NCBI GenBank assembly: GCA_943324395.2
Contig: CALPLL020000027.1
Location: 1-13,719, forward strand
Direction: 5' to 3'
Length of the DNA: 13,719 nt
Source: Rhizobium sp. Q54
GTDB taxonomy: Bacteria > Bacteroidota > Bacteroidia > Flavobacteriales > Flavobacteriaceae
The notes under the pieces are model-generated. The model searched no databases. It had not been told where the DNA came from and saw only the letters and a program-made list of their open reading frames with translations. Position numbers and translations under genes: made by a program. Shown in pieces: positions 13,447 through 13,719 of this stretch (the stretch's first letter is position 1; every line of letters begins with the position of its first letter).

Positions 13447-13719
13447 CTATCCTAAAGAAGCTCTTTTGAAACCAGTAACAGTTAAGTTTTTATCTAAAGA
13501 TTGAACATAAGCACCAACGCTCATTTTGCTATCTTTAATATAATCTTGGTTTACTAAAGTATTGTCTTTAAAGAAACGAGCTAATTTACCTTTTGCAATA
13601 TTTTCTAACATCGCTTCAGGTTTTCCTTCTTGACGTAATAAATCTTTTGCAATTTCGATTTCTTTAGCGATGATTTCAGAATCAACACCTTCTTCATTTA
13701 AAGCAATTGGAGACATAGC
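13447..13719 (-). CDS. tsf: Elongation factor Ts, C-terminal part (cut by window edge)
   Basis: These are the last 90 codons of EF-Ts, the guanine nucleotide exchange factor that recycles EF-Tu. The visible part begins AMSPIALNEEGVDSEI and includes the GKPEAMLENIAKGKLARFFK segment. It also has ALVNQ-like NTLVNQDYIKDSKMSVGAYV and the family ending VTGFKRASLG. The reading frame continues past the right edge (the Ala codon at 13717-13719 precedes the first visible Met), so that Met is internal and not the start. The usual upstream partner would be rpsB, outside the window. A strong terminator follows the stop. Confidence 0.95.
   Translation of the reverse strand, partial: AMSPIALNEEGVDSEIIAKEIEIAKDLLRQEGKPEAMLENIAKGKLARFFKDNTLVNQDYIKDSKMSVGAYVQSLDKNLTVTGFKRASLG

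Noticed and set aside
13447..13716. Complete small gene starting at the Met at 13716
   Set aside because: The sequence is the C-terminal part of EF-Ts and the frame stays open through the Ala codon to the window edge, so the Met is internal.
1..13719. Mobile element, phage genes, CRISPR array, defence system, tRNA or rRNA
   Set aside because: I read through both strands and found no transposase or integrase domains, regular spacer-repeat pattern, tRNA-like cloverleaf or rRNA segments. Gene content is ordinary flavobacterial chromosome.

Overview
The window looks like a chromosomal segment of a flavobacterium (Bacteroidota, close to Flavobacterium). The evidence is AT-rich, A-rich coding DNA without strong Shine-Dalgarno sites, several TAnnTTTG boxes of the Bacteroidota -7 promoter type, lineage-typical families (DUF3127, DUF4301, the PnuC/NadR-like kinase pair, a TonB-dependent receptor ending in Phe), and a lipoprotein signal of the Bacteroidota kind (Cys-Ser-Asn-Asp). 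I see no insertion sequence, phage, integrase, CRISPR array, rRNA or tRNA, and no region of foreign composition apart from a GC-richer structured stretch at the left edge.

Left part (1-6268). A cut-off structured RNA-like element is followed by a tightly packed plus-strand run: a 4'-phosphopantetheinyl transferase, a PnuC-family vitamin transporter, a fusion of a NadR-like P-loop kinase to a DUF4301 domain, and the ribosome-rescue factor ArfB. A TPP riboswitch then precedes a TonB-dependent receptor. Together these suggest vitamin import: outer-membrane receptor, inner-membrane PnuC channel, and trapping by a cytosolic kinase. Thiamin is the likely substrate of the receptor. For PnuC and the kinase, thiamin and nicotinamide riboside both remain possible.

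Middle part (6265-10322). A small lipoprotein with a Rieske-like fold that has lost its cluster histidines runs convergently into the receptor. Divergent from it is greA (transcript cleavage factor) with an HIT-family hydrolase. An orphan membrane histidine kinase runs on the minus strand. Divergent from that is a flavin-reductase-like protein followed by a DUF3127 OB-fold protein with an SSB-like DDLPF tail.

Right part (10342-13719). Two adjacent minus-strand PAP2-superfamily proteins are both predicted to be exported, and the second has substitutions at catalytic arginine positions. They are followed by aat (L/F-tRNA-protein transferase), convergent with tag (3-methyladenine DNA glycosylase I), and by the 3' end of tsf (EF-Ts) with a strong terminator.

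Most of the window is ordinary housekeeping sequence. The points most worth a second look are the kinase-DUF4301 fusion with its nucleotidyltransferase-like signature, the hairpin covering the start codon downstream of the TPP riboswitch, the His-less Rieske-like lipoprotein, the DUF3127/SSB-tail protein and the motif-deficient PAP2 protein.
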